Of a stretch of DNA of 64,000 bases, positions 29,291-38,894 are shown piece by piece. Location of the stretch: positions 868,001-932,000 of the forward strand of contig NZ_CP009747.1 in NCBI RefSeq assembly GCF_000800255.1. Reading direction: 5' to 3'. The stretch comes from Pseudomonas parafulva. GTDB taxonomy: Bacteria; Pseudomonadota; Gammaproteobacteria; Pseudomonadales; Pseudomonadaceae. How positions within the stretch are numbered: the first letter of the stretch is position 1; every line of letters begins with the position of its first letter. The notes beneath the pieces are model-generated. The model did no database searches, was not told where the DNA came from, and saw nothing but the letters and a program-made list of their open reading frames with translations. Both the position numbers and the translations under genes were made by a program.

Positions 29291-30261
29291 TGCTCGATCC
29301 GGCTCGCAGTTTCGACATCATCGGTGACGTCCATGGTTGCGCGCAGACCCTCGAACGCCTGCTCGACGCCCTCGGCTACCACCGCGTGGGTGGCGTGTGG
29401 CGTCACCCACGGCGCCAGGCGCTGTTCCTCGGCGACATCGTCGACCGCGGCCCGCGCATTCGCGAGGCGTTGCACATCGTCCACGACATGGTCGAAGCGG
29501 GGCAGGCGCACTGCATCATGGGCAACCATGAGTACAACGCCCTGGCCTGGGAAACCCCGGCGCTGCCGGGCAGCGGCAAGACCTTCGTACGCGAGCACAC
29601 GCCGCGCCACGCGCGCCTGATCGACGAGACCCTGGAGCAGTTCGCCCAGCACCCGGGCGACTGGCACGACTTCCTGCGCTGGTTCTACACCTTGCCGTTG
29701 TTCATCGATGCCGAGCGCTTTCGGCTGGTGCATGCCTGCTGGGACCACTCACTGATCGCGCAATTGCGCGCCCAGCATCCGGACGGACGTATCGATCCGC
29801 ACTTCGTGCAGGCCTCGGCGGTGTCCGGCAGCTTCGCCGCGACCGCCTGCAACCGCTTGCTGCGCGGCACCGACATGCGCCTGCCCGGCGGTCTGACCCT
29901 GACCGGTGGCGACGGCCTGACCCGCGCGTTCTTCCGCACCAAGTTCTGGGAGGAAGACCCGCAGACCTATGGTGACATCGTGTTCCAGCCTGACGCTCTG
30001 CCCGAAGAAGTGGCCCGCGCGCCGCTCAGTCACAGCCAGAAGAATGCCTTGCTGAGGTACGCCGAAGACGAGCCCTTGCTGTTCGTCGGCCACTACTGGC
30101 GCAGCGGTCATCCCGCGCCGATCCGCCCCAACCTGGCCTGCCTGGACTACAGCGCAGTGCTGTACGGCAAATTGGTGGCCTACCGGCTGGATGCGGAAAC
30201 CCGCGTCGACCCGCACAAGTTCGTCTGGGTCGATGTCGACCGTCCGCAGGCCGGCCAATGA
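29290..30261 (+). CDS. Metallophosphoesterase (calcineurin/PrpE-ApaH type)
   Basis: The product has 323 residues. The metal motifs are complete: FDIIGDVHGCAQTL, LFLGDIVDRGP, IMGNHEYNA and the later FVGHYW. The mix resembles bis(5'-nucleosyl)-tetraphosphatase and PrpE proteins, but substrate specificity is not clear. Start and stop overlap both neighbours (1 nt with nadK, 4 nt with the rhomboid gene). Confidence 0.9.
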   Translation: MLDPARSFDIIGDVHGCAQTLERLLDALGYHRVGGVWRHPRRQALFLGDIVDRGPRIREALHIVHDMVEAGQAHCIMGNHEYNALAWETPALPGSGKTFVREHTPRHARLIDETLEQFAQHPGDWHDFLRWFYTLPLFIDAERFRLVHACWDHSLIAQLRAQHPDGRIDPHFVQASAVSGSFAATACNRLLRGTDMRLPGGLTLTGGDGLTRAFFRTKFWEEDPQTYGDIVFQPDALPEEVARAPLSHSQKNALLRYAEDEPLLFVGHYWRSGHPAPIRPNLACLDYSAVLYGKLVAYRLDAETRVDPHKFVWVDVDRPQAGQ

Positions 30262-31136
30262 ACGTGGTCGAAGTGCTGCGCCTGCCCTTGTCGGTCGACC
30301 TGGGCGGCTTCGTGACCTTGCTCCAGCAGTTGCAGGTGCCGCACCGGGTGGTGGAAGAGGGCAGCGATCAAGTGCTGTGGGCACCGCCGGAACTGGCTGA
30401 GCAGGTGTTGGACCTGTACCGCCGCTATCGCGAAGGCGACGCCGACCTGCATGCACTGGCCACGCCCGAACGTCCGGCCCAGGACAACGCAGCGCCCTCG
30501 CTCAAGGCTCAGGCCCGCGCCTGCAAGGTCACCGTCGCCGTGCTGCTGCTGTGCCTGGTGGTGGCGGGCCTGACCGGCCTTGGCGACAACCTCGCCACCT
30601 TGAGCGGGTTCACCTTCCAGGACTACCAGGTGCAGGGCGATTACCTGTACTTCGTGCCCCTGGCCCAGAGCCTCGGCGAGGGTCAGTGGTGGCGGCTGAT
30701 TTCACCCATCTTCGTGCACTTCGGCGTGCTGCACCTGCTGATGAACGGCATGTGGTACTGGGAACTGGGGCGGCGCATCGAGCTGCGCCAAGGCCCATGG
30801 ACGCTGCTGGCCCTGACGCTGGTGTTCGGCGTGGTGTCGAACCTGGCCCAGCATGTCATCGGCGGCCCGAACCTGTTCGGCGGGCTCTCCGGTGTGCTCT
30901 ACGGCCTGCTCGGCTACCTCTGGCTGTACCAGCGCCTGGCGCCGCACCCGCTGTTCGAACTGCCTCGCGGCGTCCTGGCAATGATGCTGATCTGGCTGGT
31001 GGTCTGCCTGAGCGGCGTCGTCGGTCAGCTCGGTTTCGGCCAGATCGCCAATGCCGCCCATGTCGGCGGCCTGCTCATCGGTTGCCTGAGCGGCCTCTTG
31101 GGTGGGCTGCTGGCCCGGCGTAAACTGTCGGCTTGA
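30258..31136 (+). CDS. Rhomboid family intramembrane serine protease
   Basis: The product has 292 residues. A cytoplasmic N-terminal domain (about 1-90) is followed by at least six transmembrane helices. The catalytic serine is S211 in the GLSG motif and the catalytic histidine is H268 in NAAHVGG; HFGVLHLLMNGMWYW gives the oxyanion-hole His and Asn. It should be an active rhomboid like GlpG, cleaving within the inner membrane. The substrate is unknown. It overlaps the phosphatase gene by 4 nt. Confidence 0.93.
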   Translation: MNVVEVLRLPLSVDLGGFVTLLQQLQVPHRVVEEGSDQVLWAPPELAEQVLDLYRRYREGDADLHALATPERPAQDNAAPSLKAQARACKVTVAVLLLCLVVAGLTGLGDNLATLSGFTFQDYQVQGDYLYFVPLAQSLGEGQWWRLISPIFVHFGVLHLLMNGMWYWELGRRIELRQGPWTLLALTLVFGVVSNLAQHVIGGPNLFGGLSGVLYGLLGYLWLYQRLAPHPLFELPRGVLAMMLIWLVVCLSGVVGQLGFGQIANAAHVGGLLIGCLSGLLGGLLARRKLSA

Positions 31137-31150
31137 TTCAGGAGACGTTC

Positions 31151-31411
31151 ATGTCCACTTTCGCGCAAATGATCGAAAACATCACACCCGAGATCTACCA
31201 GAGCCTGAAGACGGCCGTGGAGATCGGCAAATGGTCCGATGGCCGCAAGCTCACCGCCGAGCAGAAAGAGCTGTCGTTGCAGGCCATGATCGCCTGGGAG
31301 GCCAGCAACCTGCCCGAGGAGCAGCGCACCGGCTACATGGGCGCCCAGGAATGCGCGTCCAAGTCTGCGCCGATCCCCAACATTCTGTTCAAGTCGGACT
31401 CGGTACATTGA
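31151..31411 (+). CDS. yeaC: DUF1315 (YeaC-like) protein
   Basis: The product has 86 residues, soluble, with the pattern ALKTAVEIGKWxDGRKLT and a Cys near the C-terminus (AQECASKS). CAGGAGA at 31139-31145 fixes ATG 31151 rather than the upstream in-frame start. The function is unknown in E. coli too. Its stop overlaps the next start by 4 nt. Confidence 0.88.
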   Translation: MSTFAQMIENITPEIYQSLKTAVEIGKWSDGRKLTAEQKELSLQAMIAWEASNLPEEQRTGYMGAQECASKSAPIPNILFKSDSVH

Positions 31412-32238
31412 TCGAACTCGCTCGCGGCTCTTTGAGCAAGATGGCGGTGCGCCTGGACGCACCGGTGGTGCAATACAGTTTTCGCCTTGGCGAACAGCAG
31501 GTGCCGGTCAATCCGCTGATCGGCCAGACCCTGCGCCTGGAGTACCTGGGCGCGATTCATTGCAGTCATTGCGGCAAACGCACCAAGACCAGCTTCAGCC
31601 AGGGCTATTGCTACCCGTGCATGACCAAGCTGGCGCAGTGCGACCTCTGCATCATGGCGCCGGAGCGCTGCCACTACGACGCCGGCACCTGCCGCGAACC
31701 GTCGTGGGGCGAGCAGTTCTGCATGACCGACCACATCGTCTACCTGGCCAACTCGTCGGGCATCAAGGTCGGCATCACCCGCGCCACCCAACTGCCCACC
31801 CGCTGGCTCGACCAGGGCGCCAGCCAGGCGTTGCCGATCCTGCGCGTTGCCACGCGCCAGCAGTCCGGGCTGGTCGAAGACCTGCTGCGCAGCCAGGTGC
31901 CGGACCGCACCAACTGGCGCACCCTGCTCAAGGGCGATGCCGAGGTACTCGATTTGCCGGCCGTGCGCGAGCAGATCTTCGATGCCTGCGCCGAGGGCCT
32001 GCGCGGGCTGCAGGCACGGTTCGGCCTGCAGGCGATCCAGCCGCTGGCCGATGCCGAGGTGGTGCAGATGCGCTATCCGGTCCAGGCCTACCCGAAGAAG
32101 ATCGTCAGCTTCAACCTGGACAAGGATCCGGTGGTCGAGGGCACGTTGCTGGGCATCAAGGGTCAATACCTGATCTTCGACACCGGCGTGATCAACATTC
32201 GCAAGTACACGGCTTATCAGTTGGCCGTGCTCCAGTAA
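31408..32238 (+). CDS. DUF2797 zinc-ribbon protein with GIY-YIG-like core
   Basis: The product has 276 residues from TTG 31408, which overlaps the upstream TGA (TTGA); ATG 31441 is an alternative. Cysteines C52/C55, C68/C71, C78/C81, C88, C95 and C105 suggest two or more zinc sites near residues 50-105. The next segment reads HIVYLANSSGIKVGIT then R132, E157 and N169, in the order and approximate spacing of the GIY-YIG nuclease core. The family is listed as unknown function; the nuclease idea is my inference. It lies 13 nt before pepN. Confidence 0.85.
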   Translation: MIELARGSLSKMAVRLDAPVVQYSFRLGEQQVPVNPLIGQTLRLEYLGAIHCSHCGKRTKTSFSQGYCYPCMTKLAQCDLCIMAPERCHYDAGTCREPSWGEQFCMTDHIVYLANSSGIKVGITRATQLPTRWLDQGASQALPILRVATRQQSGLVEDLLRSQVPDRTNWRTLLKGDAEVLDLPAVREQIFDACAEGLRGLQARFGLQAIQPLADAEVVQMRYPVQAYPKKIVSFNLDKDPVVEGTLLGIKGQYLIFDTGVINIRKYTAYQLAVLQ

Positions 32239-32251
32239 AAGGATCGTCCGC

Positions 32252-34909
32252 ATGCGCACCGAACAACCGCAAGTGATCTACCTCAAGGACTATCAGGCCC
32301 CCGAGTACCTGATCGACGAGACGCACCTGACCTTCGAGCTGTTCGAAGACCACAGCCTGGTGCACGCGCAACTGGTCATGCGACGCAACCCTGAGCGCGG
32401 CGCCGGCTTGCCGCCGCTGGTGCTCGACGGCCAGCACCTGGAGTTGCTGCGCGCCGCGCTGGACGATCAGGAACTGCACGCTGGCGAGTATCAACTCGAT
32501 GACGACAGCCTGACCCTGCAGCCCGAAGCCGAGCGCTTCACCCTCGACACCAGCGTCAAGATCCACCCGGAAAGCAACACTGCGCTGGAGGGGCTGTACA
32601 AGTCCGGCAGCATGTTCTGCACCCAGTGCGAAGCCGAGGGCTTTCGCAAGATCACCTATTACCTCGACCGCCCGGATGTGATGAGCACCTTCACCACCAC
32701 GGTGATCGCCGAACAGCATCGCTACCCGGTGCTGCTGTCCAACGGCAACCCGGTCGACAGCGGTCCGGCCGAAGACGGGCGCCACTGGGCCACCTGGGAA
32801 GACCCGTTCAGAAAGCCCGCTTACCTGTTCGCCCTGGTAGCGGGCGACTTGTGGTGCGTCGAGGACAGCTTCAGCCGTCAGTCCGGTCGCGACGTGACGC
32901 TGCGCATCTACGTCGAACCCGAGAACATCGACAAGTGCCAGCACGCCATGGTCAGCCTGAAGAAGTCCATGCGCTGGGATGAAGAGGTGTATGGCCGCGA
33001 GTACGACCTGGACATCTTCATGATCGTCGCAGTCAACGACTTCAACATGGGCGCCATGGAAAACAAGGGCCTGAACATCTTCAACTCCAGCTGCGTGCTG
33101 GCGCGCGCCGAGACGGCCACCGACGCCGCTCACCAGCGTGTGGAAGGGGTGGTAGCCCACGAGTACTTCCACAACTGGTCGGGCAACCGCGTGACCTGCC
33201 GCGACTGGTTCCAACTGTCGCTCAAGGAAGGCTTCACGGTGTTCCGCGATGCCGAGTTCAGTGCCGACATGAATTCGCGCACGGTCAAGCGCATCGAAGA
33301 CGTCGCCTACCTGCGCACCCACCAGTTCGCCGAAGACGCCGGCCCCATGGCCCACCCGGTGCGTCCGGACAGCTTCATCGAAATCTCCAACTTCTACACC
33401 CTGACCGTCTACGAGAAGGGGGCCGAGGTGGTCGGCATGGTCCGCACCCTGCTGGGCGCCGAGGGTTTCCGCAAAGGCAGCGACCTGTATTTCGACCGTC
33501 ATGACGGCCAGGCCGTGACCACCGACGATTTCATCAAGGCCATGGAAGATGCCAACGGCGTCGACCTGACCCAGTTCAAACGCTGGTACAGCCAGGCGGG
33601 AACGCCGCGCCTGGAGGTCAGCGAGGCCTATGACGCTGGCGCCCAGACCTACAGCCTGACCTTCCGCCAGAGCTGCCCGGCGACCCCGGACAAGGCCGAG
33701 AAACGACCGTTCGTGATCCCCGTGGCGCTCGGTCTGCTCGATGCGCACGGCAACGACCTGCCGCTGCAACTGCTCGGCGAGGCGCAGGCCACTGGCACCC
33801 ACCGCGTGCTGGCGGTGACCGAAGCCGAGCAGACCTTCACCTTCCAGGGCATCGCTGCCAAGCCGCTGCCTTCGCTGCTGCGCGGTTTCAGCGCGCCGGT
33901 CAAGCTGAGCTTCCCCTACGACCGCGACCAGCTGATGTTCCTCATGCAGCACGACAGCGACGGTTTCAACCGCTGGGAGGCGGGGCAACAGTTGGCCGTG
34001 CAGGTGTTGCAGGAGCTGATCGGTCAGCATCAGCGCGGCGAAGCGCTGAAACTCGATCCTCGGCTGATGACCGCCCTGGGTACGGTACTGGGCAACGAGT
34101 CGCTGGATCCGGCCATGGTCGCCGAGATGCTGTCGCTGCCAGGCGAGGCGTACCTGACCGAAATCAGCCAGGTGGCGGATGTCGACGCGATTCATGCGGC
34201 CCGTGAATTCACCCGCAGGCAGATCGCCGAGCAACTGTTCGATGCGCTCTGGGCGCGCTACCAGGCGCACCGCGAGGTGTCGCGCAACACCGCCTATGTG
34301 GCCGAGGCCGAGCACTTCGCCCGCCGCAGCCTGCAGAACATCGCGCTGTCGTACCTGATGCTCACTGGCAAGGCGCAGGTGCTGGAAGCGACCCTCGAGC
34401 AGTTCGAGCACGCCGACAACATGACCGAACGCCTGACCGCCCTGGCGGTACTGGTCAACTCGCCGTTCGAAGCCGAGCGCGCCAAGGCGCTGGAGGCCTT
34501 CGCCGAGCACTTCAAGGACAACCCGCTGGTCATGGACCAGTGGTTCAGCGTGCAGGCGGCAAGCAGCCTTCCGGGCGCGCTGGCACGGGTCAAGGCATTG
34601 ATGCAGCACCCAGCCTTCACCTTGAAGAACCCGAACAAGGTGCGTGCAGTGGTCGGCGCCTTCGCCGGGCAGAACCTGGTCAACTTCCACGCCGCCGACG
34701 GTTCGGGCTATCGCTTCCTGGCGGACCTGGTGATCGAGCTCAACGCCCTCAACCCGCAGATCGCCTCGCGTCAACTCTCGCCCCTGACCCGCTGGCGCAA
34801 GTACGATGCCGCGCGTCAGGCGCTGATGAAGGGCGAGCTGGAGCGGATTCTCGCTTCCGGTGAGCTGTCCAGCGATGTGTATGAGGTGGTGAGCAAGAGC
34901 CTGGCTTGA
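32252..34909 (+). CDS. pepN: Aminopeptidase N
   Basis: The product has 885 residues, an M1 zinc aminopeptidase of the E. coli PepN type that trims N-terminal residues from peptides in the cytoplasm. The exopeptidase motif GAMEN is at 267-271, and zinc ligands are H303 and H307 in HEYFH with E326 in LKEGF. The all-helical C-terminal domain is complete. AAGGA at 32239-32243 is the ribosome binding site. It is probably cotranscribed with the upstream DUF2797 gene. Confidence 0.97.
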   Translation: MRTEQPQVIYLKDYQAPEYLIDETHLTFELFEDHSLVHAQLVMRRNPERGAGLPPLVLDGQHLELLRAALDDQELHAGEYQLDDDSLTLQPEAERFTLDTSVKIHPESNTALEGLYKSGSMFCTQCEAEGFRKITYYLDRPDVMSTFTTTVIAEQHRYPVLLSNGNPVDSGPAEDGRHWATWEDPFRKPAYLFALVAGDLWCVEDSFSRQSGRDVTLRIYVEPENIDKCQHAMVSLKKSMRWDEEVYGREYDLDIFMIVAVNDFNMGAMENKGLNIFNSSCVLARAETATDAAHQRVEGVVAHEYFHNWSGNRVTCRDWFQLSLKEGFTVFRDAEFSADMNSRTVKRIEDVAYLRTHQFAEDAGPMAHPVRPDSFIEISNFYTLTVYEKGAEVVGMVRTLLGAEGFRKGSDLYFDRHDGQAVTTDDFIKAMEDANGVDLTQFKRWYSQAGTPRLEVSEAYDAGAQTYSLTFRQSCPATPDKAEKRPFVIPVALGLLDAHGNDLPLQLLGEAQATGTHRVLAVTEAEQTFTFQGIAAKPLPSLLRGFSAPVKLSFPYDRDQLMFLMQHDSDGFNRWEAGQQLAVQVLQELIGQHQRGEALKLDPRLMTALGTVLGNESLDPAMVAEMLSLPGEAYLTEISQVADVDAIHAAREFTRRQIAEQLFDALWARYQAHREVSRNTAYVAEAEHFARRSLQNIALSYLMLTGKAQVLEATLEQFEHADNMTERLTALAVLVNSPFEAERAKALEAFAEHFKDNPLVMDQWFSVQAASSLPGALARVKALMQHPAFTLKNPNKVRAVVGAFAGQNLVNFHAADGSGYRFLADLVIELNALNPQIASRQLSPLTRWRKYDAARQALMKGELERILASGELSSDVYEVVSKSLA

Positions 34910-34915
34910 TGCGTG

Positions 34916-34959
34916 GCGACAAGGCCGTCTCCGCAACCATTGGGAGGCGGCCTTGTCGC
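34916..34959. terminator. Strong inverted repeat after pepN
   Basis: GCGACAAGGCCG (34916-34927) pairs perfectly with CGGCCTTGTCGC (34948-34959), with partial pairing inside the loop. There is no T run on either strand, so it may act as an mRNA 3' end stabiliser or a rho-assisted stop rather than a classic terminator. Confidence 0.5.
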
Positions 34960-35126
34960 GTCTGAGTGCCATGTTGCTGGCATAACAAAACATAACGTCC
35001 CGCCCGTTGTGTCCGCGCGAAGTTCCCCGATAGGATCGCCCCACGCTATCGCAGGGCTCTGGATCAAGGGTTTTCGCAGGACCTGCAAGGCATTGACCCA
35101 CTACAAGAACACAACAGGGGGCGGTG

Positions 35127-36149
35127 ATGAGGGAATGGCTGAGGGTGGATGTCAGGCGCGCAGCCTTGGCGTTGACGGCCAGCGCACTAGTGGCGCTGGG
35201 CACCTGGACAAACACCGCGCAGGCGGCCGCCGCCACCGAATACTCGGTGGAGTCGGCCAAGGCCAGCCGCAGTCTGCTGATCGACGCCGCCCACGCCGGG
35301 CCGCGTCTGGTGGTGGTCGGCGATCGCGGCCACATCCTGTTTTCCGATGACCAGGGCAAGACCTGGAGCCAGGCCCGGGTGCCGACCCGGCAACTGCTCA
35401 CCGCCGTGTTCTTCCTCGATGACAAGCGCGGCTGGGCGGTGGGGCATGATGCGCAGATCCTTGCCACCACCGATGGCGGCGCGACCTGGAACAAGCAGTT
35501 CGAGGACCTCGCCCGCGAAGCGCCGCTGCTGGATGTGCGCTTCATCGACGCCCAGCATGGCTTCGCCGTCGGCGCCTACGGTGCGCTGCTGGAAACCACC
35601 GACGGTGGCCAGCACTGGCAGGATGTGGGCGAGCGCTTGGACAACCCCGAGCAGATGCACCTCAATGCCATCACCCAGGTCAAGGACGCTGGCCTGTTCA
35701 TCGTCGGCGAGCAAGGCAGCATGTTCCGCTCAAGTGATGACGGCCTGACCTGGACGCCGGTGCAAAGCCCCTATGAAGGTTCGCTGTTCGGTGTGATCGG
35801 CACTGCCCAGCCGCGCACCCTGCTGGCCTTCGGGCTGCGGGGCAACCTGCTGCGCTCCACCGACTTCGGCGACAGTTGGCACGCCATTGAGGTGCAGACC
35901 CCACGCGGGCCGCTGGAATTCGGCCTGGCCAACGCCACGTTGCTGGGCGACGGCAGCCTAGTGGTGGTGGGCAACGGCGGCAGCGTCTTGCGCAGCCGCG
36001 ACGACGGCCAGACCTTCAGCCTCTACAACCGCGCCGACCGTCTGGCCCTGGCCGGTGTCAGTGGCCTGAGCAACGACCGCCTGCTGCTGGTGGGGCAGGG
36101 CGGGGTGCATCTGGCCAGTGCCGAAGGTGCCGATGAGGTGCAGCCATGA
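35127..36149 (+). CDS. YCF48/BNR-repeat beta-propeller protein, exported
   Basis: The product has 340 residues. A signal peptide ends near AQA (about residue 33). Six repeats of the G-x-x-G-x-(I/L)-x-x-(S/T)-x-D-x-G-x-(T/S)-W type are visible, for example HILFSDDQGKTW, QILATTDGGATW, ALLETTDGGQHW, SMFRSSDDGLTW, NLLRSTDFGDSW and SVLRSRDDGQTF, giving a periplasmic propeller like the photosystem II factor YCF48. Its stop overlaps the RND transporter start by 4 nt, and such pairs recur in pseudomonads, so it is probably a periplasmic partner of that transporter. Confidence 0.88.
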   Translation: MREWLRVDVRRAALALTASALVALGTWTNTAQAAAATEYSVESAKASRSLLIDAAHAGPRLVVVGDRGHILFSDDQGKTWSQARVPTRQLLTAVFFLDDKRGWAVGHDAQILATTDGGATWNKQFEDLAREAPLLDVRFIDAQHGFAVGAYGALLETTDGGQHWQDVGERLDNPEQMHLNAITQVKDAGLFIVGEQGSMFRSSDDGLTWTPVQSPYEGSLFGVIGTAQPRTLLAFGLRGNLLRSTDFGDSWHAIEVQTPRGPLEFGLANATLLGDGSLVVVGNGGSVLRSRDDGQTFSLYNRADRLALAGVSGLSNDRLLLVGQGGVHLASAEGADEVQP

Positions 36150-38539
36150 ACCGTCCGGAGAAGCTCGACATGCATCATAACGACAAGGCCACCCTGCTCG
36201 AGCGGCTGATCTTCAACAATCGCCCGGTGGTCATCGCACTGTGCGTGGTGGTCAGCCTGTTCCTGTTCTGGCAGGCCACGCAGATCCGCCCGTCCACCAG
36301 CTTCGAGAAGATGATTCCGCTGCAGCACCCCTTCATCGAACAGATGCTGGAGCACCGCGACGACCTGGCCAATCTCGGCAACACCGTGCGCATCTCGGTG
36401 GAGGCCGTCAACGGTGACATCTTCGACAAGGACTACATGGAGACCCTGCGTCAGATCAACGACGAGGTGTTCTACCTGCCCGGCGTCGACCGCGCCGGGC
36501 TCAAGTCGCTGTGGAGCCCCAGCGTGCGCTGGAGCGAAGTGACCGAGGAAGGTTTCTCCGGCGGAGAGGTGATCCCCAACACCTACGATGGCTCGCCGGA
36601 CAGCCTCGACACCCTGCGCGACAACGTGCTCAAGTCCGGGCAGGTCGGCCGGTTGGTGGCCAACAATTTCAAGTCGAGCATCATCGACATCCCGCTGCTG
36701 GAGACTTTCCCCGACCCGCAGGACCCCGGCACGCTCACCCGGCTGGACTACCAGAAGTTCTCGCATCAACTGGAAGAGAAGATCCGCGACAAGTTCCAGG
36801 CACAGAACCCCAACGTGAAGATCCATATCGTCGGCTTCGCCAAGAAGGTCGGCGATCTAATCGACGGCCTGGTGATGGTGGCGATGTTCTTCGGCATCGC
36901 CTTGCTGATCACCTGGGCACTGCTGTACTGGTTTACCTGGTGCATCCGCAGCACCATCGCCGTGCTCATCACCACCTTGGTGGCGGTGGTCTGGCAACTG
37001 GGGCTGATGCATGCGGTAGGCTTCGGCCTGGATCCGTATTCGATGCTGGTGCCGTTCCTGATCTTCGCCATCGGCATTTCCCACGGGGTGCAGAAGATCA
37101 ATGGCATCGCCCTGCAGTCCAGCGACGCCGATAACGCCCTGACCGCCGCCCGACGCACCTTCCGCCAACTGTTCCTGCCGGGGATGATCGCCATCCTCGC
37201 CGACGCCGTGGGCTTCATCACCCTGCTGATCATCGACATCGGCGTGATCCGCGAATTGGCCATCGGCGCCTCGATCGGCGTGGCGGTGATCGTCTTCACC
37301 AACCTGATCCTGCTGCCGGTGGCCATCAGCTACGTCGGTATCAGCCAGAAGGCCATCGCCCGCAGCAAGAAGGATGCGGTCTGCGAGCACCCGTTCTGGC
37401 GCCTGCTGTCGAACTTCGCCAGCCCCAAGGTGGCGCCAGTGTCCATCGGGTTGGCGCTGTTGGCCTTCGCGGGTGGGCTCTGGTACAGCCAGAACCTGAA
37501 GATCGGCGACCTCGACCAGGGCGCGCCTGAGCTGCGTCCCGACTCACGCTACAACCTGGACAACCGCTTCATGATCGGCAACTACTCCACCAGTTCCGAT
37601 GTGCTGGTGATCATGGTCAAGACCGCTGCCGAGCGCTGTTCGGTGCACGACACGATGGCGCCCATCGACGAGTTGATGTGGACGATGGACAACACCCCCG
37701 GCGTGCAGTCGACCATCTCCCTGGTGACCGTGTCCAAGCAGGTGATCAAGGGCATGAACGAAGGCAGCCTGAAGTGGGAGACGCTGTCGCGCAACCCGGA
37801 CATCCTCAACAACTCCATCGCCCGTGCCGACGGGCTGTACAACGCCAACTGCTCGCTGGCCCCGGTGCTGGTGTTCCTCAACGACCACAAGGCCGAGACC
37901 CTCGAACGGGTCACCGCCGCCGCCAAGGCCTTTGCCGAGGCGCATGATCGTGACGGCTTGCAGTTCCTGCTCGCGGCCGGCAACGCCGGCATCGAGGCGG
38001 CCACCAACGAGGTGATCAAGTCGGCCGAGCTGACCATCCTGATCCTGGTGTACCTGTGTGTGGCGGTGATGTGCCTGATCACCTTCCGCTCCTTCGCCGC
38101 GACCCTGTGCATCGTATTGCCGCTGGTGCTGACCTCGGTGCTGGGCAACGCCCTGATGGCCTTCATGGGCATCGGCGTGAAAGTGGCGACACTGCCGGTG
38201 GTGGCCTTGGGCGTGGGCATTGGGGTGGACTACGGCATCTACATCTACAGCCGCCTGGAAAGCTTCCTGCGCGCGGGGTTGCCGTTGCAGGAGGCCTACT
38301 ACGAAACCCTGCGCTCCACTGGCAAGGCCGTGCTGTTCACCGGTCTGTGCCTGGCCATCGGCGTGTGCACCTGGATCTTCTCGGCGATCAAGTTCCAGGC
38401 CGACATGGGCCTGATGCTCACCTTCATGCTGCTGTGGAACATGTTCGGGGCGCTGTGGCTGCTGCCGGCACTGGCGCGCTTCCTGATCAAGCCGCAGAAG
38501 ATGGCGGGCAAGCCGGGCGGCTCGATCTTCGCCCACTGA
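36146..38539 (+). CDS. RND/MMPL family transporter
   Basis: The product has 797 residues with twelve predicted helices in two six-helix halves, each preceded by a large periplasmic loop. Signs: DTSFEKMIP-like TSFEKMIPLQHPF after helix 1, YSMLVPFLIFAIGISHGVQ in the first half and LGVGIGVDYGIYIYSRLESF in the second. It belongs to the hydrophobe/lipid exporter branch of the superfamily rather than the AcrB drug pumps. No membrane-fusion or outer-membrane partner is next to it. The substrate is unknown. Confidence 0.9.
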   Translation: MNRPEKLDMHHNDKATLLERLIFNNRPVVIALCVVVSLFLFWQATQIRPSTSFEKMIPLQHPFIEQMLEHRDDLANLGNTVRISVEAVNGDIFDKDYMETLRQINDEVFYLPGVDRAGLKSLWSPSVRWSEVTEEGFSGGEVIPNTYDGSPDSLDTLRDNVLKSGQVGRLVANNFKSSIIDIPLLETFPDPQDPGTLTRLDYQKFSHQLEEKIRDKFQAQNPNVKIHIVGFAKKVGDLIDGLVMVAMFFGIALLITWALLYWFTWCIRSTIAVLITTLVAVVWQLGLMHAVGFGLDPYSMLVPFLIFAIGISHGVQKINGIALQSSDADNALTAARRTFRQLFLPGMIAILADAVGFITLLIIDIGVIRELAIGASIGVAVIVFTNLILLPVAISYVGISQKAIARSKKDAVCEHPFWRLLSNFASPKVAPVSIGLALLAFAGGLWYSQNLKIGDLDQGAPELRPDSRYNLDNRFMIGNYSTSSDVLVIMVKTAAERCSVHDTMAPIDELMWTMDNTPGVQSTISLVTVSKQVIKGMNEGSLKWETLSRNPDILNNSIARADGLYNANCSLAPVLVFLNDHKAETLERVTAAAKAFAEAHDRDGLQFLLAAGNAGIEAATNEVIKSAELTILILVYLCVAVMCLITFRSFAATLCIVLPLVLTSVLGNALMAFMGIGVKVATLPVVALGVGIGVDYGIYIYSRLESFLRAGLPLQEAYYETLRSTGKAVLFTGLCLAIGVCTWIFSAIKFQADMGLMLTFMLLWNMFGALWLLPALARFLIKPQKMAGKPGGSIFAH

Positions 38540-38603
38540 GCCAGGGGCGGGCAGGCGGCCGGGGCGATATACTGGCCGCCTTTTTTCGCCCTAGGTGGTT
38601 CCC

Positions 38604-38894
38604 ATGCCCGCTCTTGCTACCGCTCTCGAATCCTGCGACATGCTGCTGATCGACGGCTTGCATGCCTTTGACTTCACCTGCGACGACACCGGCCTGGTGG
38701 TCGAGTGCATGGACGGTCGCCAGCTGCGCCGCTGGACTTTCAGTGCCGAGCAGGTCGCCGCCGCCCGCGCCGAGGGGAACGATTGGTTGCTGGCCGATGC
38801 CGAAGCTGAACACCGCCTGGTGTTGATGAGTGCCTTTCGCGCCCCCGATGAGGACGAAGATGAACCGGAACTGGAAGCGCCTGCTGATCGTTAG
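38604..38894 (+). CDS. DUF5629 small protein
   Basis: The product has 96 residues, acidic and soluble, with LESCDMLLIDGLHAFDF at the start and a Asp/Glu-rich end. TAGGTGG precedes ATG 38604. I recognise it as a pseudomonad-specific small protein of unknown function. It overlaps the next gene by 35 nt. Confidence 0.75.
   Translation: MPALATALESCDMLLIDGLHAFDFTCDDTGLVVECMDGRQLRRWTFSAEQVAAARAEGNDWLLADAEAEHRLVLMSAFRAPDEDEDEPELEAPADR

Noticed and set aside
32192..35545. Minus-strand open frame of 1117 residues over pepN
   Set aside because: pepN is beyond doubt on the plus strand with all catalytic motifs; the antisense frame has shadow composition.
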